A stretch of DNA of 64,000 nt from Sesamum alatum (Eukaryota > Streptophyta > Magnoliopsida > Lamiales > Pedaliaceae), in contig JACGWO010000003.1 in the NCBI GenBank assembly GCA_034509735.1, forward strand, positions 6,820,001 to 6,884,000, in the 5' to 3' direction. Shown in pieces: positions 58,881 through 64,000 of the stretch (its first letter is position 1; the number at the start of each line of letters is the position of its first letter). The position numbers were made by a program, and so were the translations under genes. The notes below the pieces were generated by a model. It searched no databases, was not told the origin of the DNA, and saw only the letters and a list, made by a program, of their open reading frames with translations.

Positions 58881-59931
58881 ATAGACATCAAAGTCGATAA
58901 TGGAAACCGGTAACTAATTCCATGCCCTAGACTTTGATCAGAGGGTTAGTAGCGGAGGGACCGTATCTGCATGGTACGCATAGCTCACAGGTTCACGCAA
59001 TAATTCACCTATTCTCTAGTGCCATGAACCATTGCTAGATGTCCACCCATGGTAACCAGTACCCTCCAATTAGGAGTTAATTGAGGGTGATTAATTATGA
59101 TAAGATCTAATTAATCTAATGCAAGTTAGTTGCTAATTAAATGGTACATATGATACAAGCCCAAGTCTAGTTGAATAGTGAAGTGTAAAAAGAAAAATAT
59201 GAGTCATGCTAAAGCTTGTCTATAAAGAAGACAAGTGTAAAAGGAGAAAAGATGAGTCATGTTAGTACTTGTCTATGAAGAAGACAAGTGTTATCTAAGA
59301 GCAAGACAAAAGGACTTGTCTACATTCATTGTATCTAGTACAAAGAAATGCCTATAAAAAGGGGTAGAAAGCAAGAGATTTACATACCATACTTTTACAT
59401 ACAAAGATACAAAAACTCTTGCTTTTCTTTTACTCTCTAGTTCTTATACTTTCTCTCCTTCGAAGCTAGAAAGTCTAGCTTTCACTTTAGCATTGGTCTT
59501 ATGTTCATTTCTCATCTCCAAAAAGAGAAGAATTCCTTTGATTTCTCCTTAGATCAATAGTTGATCTACCCTAATCCTCCAATACCTACTAGCATAGGTT
59601 TGAGGGTGATTCCATCATAGGTGGTGTGAACTAGCTTTAGAGGGAAGATACTTGTGTTCCTACCGTGAACAACAATTAAAAGCGGTTCCGTTTTGACGTT
59701 CCACCAATTTTAAGGTAAGGTCATTCTTGAGAAAGTTCAAGTAACCAACATCAACTGGAGAGCAAGAAAGGCTGGTTCTCTTAACTATTTAATTGACATC
59801 CTTTTATGCATGAGATCCACGTCGTAATAGCAACGAGACGGGCGATTTGATCGCTAATTATAATATTTTTTTCTAATTAAAATTTTAATTTCTGCTGCGT
59901 TTAACGTCTCGGGGCTTATACGAAGCTAATA
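58881..59931 (+). repeat. Copia C 5' LTR, 3' part only
   Basis: Starts within the conserved LTR core (ATGCCCTAGACTTTGATCAG matches CTAGACTAAGGCCGG of A and B) and ends GAAGCTAATA before the PBS. TATA-like CCTATAAAAAGG is at about 59350. An imperfect tandem duplication (59178-59290) contains ATGAGTCATG twice. Confidence 0.88.
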
Positions 59932-59932
59932 G

Positions 59933-59952
59933 TGGTATCAGAGCCCGGTCAT
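59933..59952 (+). other. Copia C primer binding site
   Basis: TGGTATCAGAGCCCGGTCAT fits initiator tRNA-Met, with one base missing near the end. Confidence 0.93.
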
Positions 59953-61281
59953 GCAAGTCAATTGAATTTATTTTGGTTTGATGTGATTTAATCGAATTAA
60001 ATTGCTTAACGATTTAATTTTATTTGTTAATCTCTTGATGTGTTGAATTTAATTCTTGGGCATATTTCAATTGTTGAAATTTGATTCTATTGTGTTTCAC
60101 CTTCCGTCTACATGGCCGGATTTATCTTCTGTATACATGGTCGGATTCCTCCGCCTACATGCCCGGCTTTATCTTCCGCCTACATGGTCGGATTTAATAG
60201 TGATTTTTGTATATTCTCAACTCTGTGTTTATTTGAGGATAATAATAAATATATATATATATTATTTTTCTAATTTATATATGGATATAAATTGAGAAAG
60301 AAATTGAATTTTCACTTTCAATTTCATTAGGAAAATTCAACATATTCTCCTAATATGATTAGGACAATTTCTTGGGAAAGTCCTAGTTAATTCGACACTA
60401 TGAATCAAGTGCCCATGAATTAAATTCAATTTCATTCCATGGAAAACATCATGTGATTTAACATAAGGAATTAAATTCTTTTATTTTATTGGATCTAAAT
60501 ATATATACATGATATTATTTGCATATATGATATGTGATATCTTTATGTAATAAATATATGGGATGACTAGGGGCTCATGATCATCCAATAAGGGCATGCT
60601 AAGTTTTATTTCTTGTATATGATAAACAAGCAAACAAGAATAAAACATTATGATGAGGTCTTGCATAAACAAATGGTTTGAACCCTCACTTGGAGTGTCC
60701 AAGTTAAAATATTAAGCCCGTGATGGATAAAATCAAATTGGATTTGATAATCCAGACCTTCCATCCATAGTGACAAAGTATGAGTATGCTATCACCTTTC
60801 AATTCATTGTCTCACTAGTCGTGGAATGATTTGGAAGTACTGAAAAGCTGTACTATCACTATGAACAAGTTGATTACCTACTATCACTCTGTCTCACGAG
60901 TCGTGGAGGGCGATAGTGGGGGGGTCTTTTGGTCGATGGGTTGGGCTTAACATGGAGTAACATAATTCACTTGGAGTCCTTGGGATTATGTGAAACATGA
61001 GGTAAAACACCTTGGGGATCTCATAAGATGAGAATGGTGAAAGTGACCTCCCATAGAATTATTTTCATGCGAATCGTAACAACGGGGTATGAAATTCGTT
61101 CTATGGACCTCAAGCCCACTAGGAAAAATATTTCCCGAAAATCCATATGGGGGTTTATGGAATTTTGAAGAAATAGTGGGCGCAATTTATGCTTAAAGAC
61201 CATATCGTAAATTTAATTAACATTGATCGAAAGAATGCTAAAATCTCCACTGTTTCTTCTTTTCTTTCTTGTAGATCGAAA
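59953..61281 (+). other. Copia C leader
   Basis: Contains four degenerate units of a CTACATGGTCGGATTTAT-type repeat at 60106-60192 and the paired GTCTCACGAGTCGTG motif at 60809-60823 (one mismatch) and 60891-60905. Otherwise AT-rich and non-coding. Confidence 0.85.
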
Positions 61282-62013
61282 ATGTCTAAAAGTCCACTTG
61301 CTACCATACTTGAGAGAAACAAACTTATTGGAACCAACTATGATGACTGGCTTAGGAATCTCAAAATTATTTTGGATTCCGAGAAATGCTCTAATGTGTT
61401 GGAATCTCGTCCTCCGACTGAGCTTCCCGAGGATTCAACTCATGAAGAATGTGTGACGTTCCAACGTTGGATCGATGATGACCTTCAGGCCCGTTGCCTT
61501 ATGCTAGCATCTATGAGCAATGAACTGCAAAAGCAACATGAACACCTTAAGCATGCATCTGATATCTTTGTATGCTTACAAGAGTTGTTTGCGGTACAAG
61601 ATCGACATATAAGATATGCAACATCAAAGGAGTTCTATCGGGCAAAGATGACCGAGGGGTCGTCTGTTCATGACCACAGCCTCAAGATGCTTTCTCTCAT
61701 TGAGAAGTTAGAATCTTTGTACGCAGGCATGAATAATGACTCCTACATAGATGTGATCTTACAGTCATTACCCGTCTTTTGATCAATTTGTTGTTAATTA
61801 CAATATGAACGGTCTTGAGAAGACTGTTCCTGAATTGATTAATATGCTTATGCAATATGAGGCTACTATAAAAGAAGCCTGCACCAGTAATGCTAGCAAC
61901 CCCATCCACATCTTCCTCCATGACCAAAAGGGTCAAGAAATGGAGGAGAATGGAAAGGGAAGGAAGAAAAGCAATAAGGACGGCCGAGGGAAAGGCAAAG
62001 GGAAAAAGAATGT
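61282..62013 (+). pseudogene. Copia C gag, frameshifted
   Basis: MSKSPLATILERNKLIGTNY, DDWLRNLKIILDSEK, RHIRYATSKEFYRAKMTEGS and NDSYIDVILQSLP match family A gag over its length. An extra base at about 61777 shifts the frame to FDQFVVNYNMNGLEKTVPEL and a basic GKGRKKSNKDGRGKGKGKK tail. The zinc knuckle is lost at the deletion joint. A start at 61282 is chosen over the upstream ATG (61189) because homology begins there. Confidence 0.92.
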
Positions 62014-62115
62014 TACGGACATGTTCACTATAAGCCTTGTCCAGTGCAGTCAGAATATGTAGCGAGGACGATGGGTTTCAAGAAGAGGATCCATCCGCTG
62101 TCAGTAAGTGACAGA
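62014..62115 (+). repeat. LTR-interior fragment joined to gag
   Basis: CACTATAAGCCTTGTCCAGT and the following GCAGTCAGAATATGTAGCG match the interior of copia B LTR at about 33430-33480. It represents the 3' LTR remains of C or a recombination product. It ends with ACAGA at the A5 insertion. Confidence 0.8.
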
Positions 62116-64000
62116 TGAAGGACAAGCGGATCCGCCCGGGAGCGCGAGCGGAAGCGAGAGAGGCGAGAAATTGTGCGTAAATTTAAATCAAATTCAAAAA
62201 TACGCGAATCCCAAGGGGTGTACCCTTGGGTGCTCAACCGGGCGTTCGATGTAGGATGTGTAAATATTAAAACATACATTTAAACACATAGGGCATAGAT
62301 ATACAAATGAAATCAATCAAAGCGTAATAAATCGTTACCTTTTGATTGTTTAGCGTATGCTCCCGGCTACTAGCGTTGTTCCTTCTCCGGAATGCTCACG
62401 AAATCCAAACGTATGGATTCTCCAAAGGTGATCCACACCACACCGGAAGAAACACACGTTCTTCTTGCTAGAAAAGAACGGGTTTAGGAAGGAATCGGTT
62501 TAAGAGAAGAACACTATGAATTAGTGTTCTCTCTTAAACTTACTTTGTTCTTCTTCTTGATTGAAAATCAAGTGAAGAACACAAGTGTAAGAGAGGGAGG
62601 GAGCACGAAATTTTGAGAGAGAGGAGAGGATTTTTGTCTTCTCTTTTTCCTAGAAAAAGATGAATAATGAATCACTTATGCTTGGTGTTGTATATTCTAA
62701 TATATATACATAATTAATGTGATTATTGGAATGTGTCTAGGTTCATCCAAGGATGTCTAGAGTCATTCCAATCAATCACCATCAATTCTTCAATCAAGCC
62801 TACCAAAATTTTATGGTATGATCAAATCATACCAAAAGGGAAGAGCTTGATTGGAGTTGATTTGTCTCTTTCCAAAAGAGATAAGTCAACATACCACCTA
62901 GCATGAAACATGGCTGATTTTGCTTCCTCCAAGGGAGTGTGTCGGCCATGTTTAATTAAGGAAAGAAGTCCAACTTCTTCCCATCCCAAATTAGGAATTA
63001 TTTTCTCCTCTCGGGTATAATTTAACGGACCGGGATTTATCGTAATCTAATTACGACGAACTCAATATTAAATCCAATTTAATATCCACTTAAATTATTC
63101 CCGTTGATCTTTTAATTCAATTAAAAGATCCAACGTCTCAACATTTCAACTTTCCATATTTAATCGAAAAATCCAATTTACCGATTAAATGAAAGCCCGA
63201 TACAATATCGGCCCGTCCATCCAATGGACTTTCCCGTAAGTAATCCAATTACTTATTTTATCCTTCGAGATTGAGTCCAAGTCGATCTCTCAACCTCCTC
63301 GGTGATTTGTGTGTGACCCTTTTAGGTTCACCCTCAGCTAGACTTGGGCCCGTGTCCCACAAGGGCCCGTTACCATGGGTGGCCGTCTAGCAACGGTCCA
63401 TGGCACTAGAGACTAGGTGAATTGGCGTGAACATTTAGGCGCCGATTCTGTACGGGTACGATCCTTCCGTCTACCGTCTCCCGGCCTTAGTCTAGGGTAT
63501 GGAATTGGGCGTCGGTTCCCATCCTTCACTAGGCATCTATGCTTAATACTCGAGACCACGTATGCTTCATTGCATCGACACAGGAAACCATTCCCTATTC
63601 GACCAACCACTGTGGCCACAGCTTCAAACAACATGAACGTGTCTCCGAGTGCATAGGAGATACCTCCGTCACATACTGACAGGGGACGGATCCTCTTCTT
63701 GGAATCCACCGTCCTCGCTACACATTCCGACTGCACTGGACAAGGCTTATGATAATCATCTTACAGAATGATTACCTCTCGCCAGATCCAAGATACAGCC
63801 ATCATGTGCATGCGACTGCCATGATTCCTCAAGTCTGAGGATTACTCCTGTACTATCGGAACCGGGGAAAACCAATCATACCGACCAAGCCTCCAAGGCT
63901 TCCATATGATGATCCCCGCGAGTCAGTCCAGTCGGCTCGACCCCAGTCGACCAACCCATCAAGATTGTGTAGGCGTCCCACGCCTGTCGCCGATGAAACA
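62116..64000 (-). mobile_element. Copia family A LTR (A5), cut by the window end
   Basis: Starts TGAAGGACAAGCGGATCCGC and follows the A1/A3 LTRs closely for 1885 bp to the window end. The flank ACAGA (62111-62115) is the candidate target duplication. Whether it is a solo LTR or a full element cannot be seen. Confidence 0.95.

Larger units (their letters stand above)
58881..62115 (+). mobile_element. Ty1/copia element C, partial
   Basis: Plus orientation: 5'-truncated LTR (to 59931), PBS, leader, gag. It then ends at about 62013 in a deletion joint with LTR-interior sequence (62014-62115), which is in turn interrupted by a family A LTR. Protease, integrase and RT are absent. Confidence 0.88.

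Overview
The window is nuclear DNA from a flowering plant, most likely a eudicot. The evidence is GT-AG introns in a plant ARF-GAP gene, plant-type LINE, Ty1/copia and Athila-like Ty3/gypsy elements, MULE-type elements with 9-10 bp target duplications, and fragments of plastid and plant-mitochondrial-type DNA. The species cannot be fixed from sequence alone. Only one host gene looks functional. The rest is a deeply nested transposon landscape.

Layout. (1) 1-9.7 kb: the 3' eleven coding exons of an AGD14-type ARF GTPase-activating protein on the + strand. The first half of its zinc finger lies upstream of the window. (2) 9.7-12.0 kb: a 1.27 kb MULE-like element with a 10 bp target duplication and a CpG-rich hairpin core, then a 0.28 kb MULE-type MITE. 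(3) 12.03-43.83 kb: one minus-strand LINE, recognised by an 11 bp target duplication with one mismatch at its two ends, blown apart by later insertions. These are about 3.1 kb of organelle-derived DNA containing a 500-N assembly gap, a full copia element A1 (16809-27256, perfect 5 bp target duplication), and an Athila-like gypsy element (28724-43597) that itself carries a copia element B (about 32892-42276). (4) 43.8-45.2 kb: unassigned AT-rich DNA. (5) 45.2-54.96 kb: copia A3, a sister of A1, with an internal RT deletion and an abnormal LTR-to-pol junction. (6) 54.96-58.9 kb: a mosaic of host gene scraps (HSPRO-like and PPR), inverted short-period arrays, a copia LTR fragment and a LINE 3' tail. 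(7) 58.9-64 kb: copia C (LTR, leader, gag, then a deletion joint) interrupted by another family-A LTR that runs off the window.

No element in the window looks autonomous. A1 is closest (integrase and RT motifs intact), but its gag is split by a 309 bp foreign insertion and its RNase H is frameshifted. Element order gives a relative chronology: LINE first, then gypsy, then copia B inside gypsy; A1 entered the LINE independently. The copia families A, B and C share a conserved LTR core and a conserved leader containing a 15 nt near-palindromic motif twice, 80-82 nt apart. That is the most interesting unexplained signal here. I found no CRISPR array, intact RNA gene or novel defence or metabolic system.
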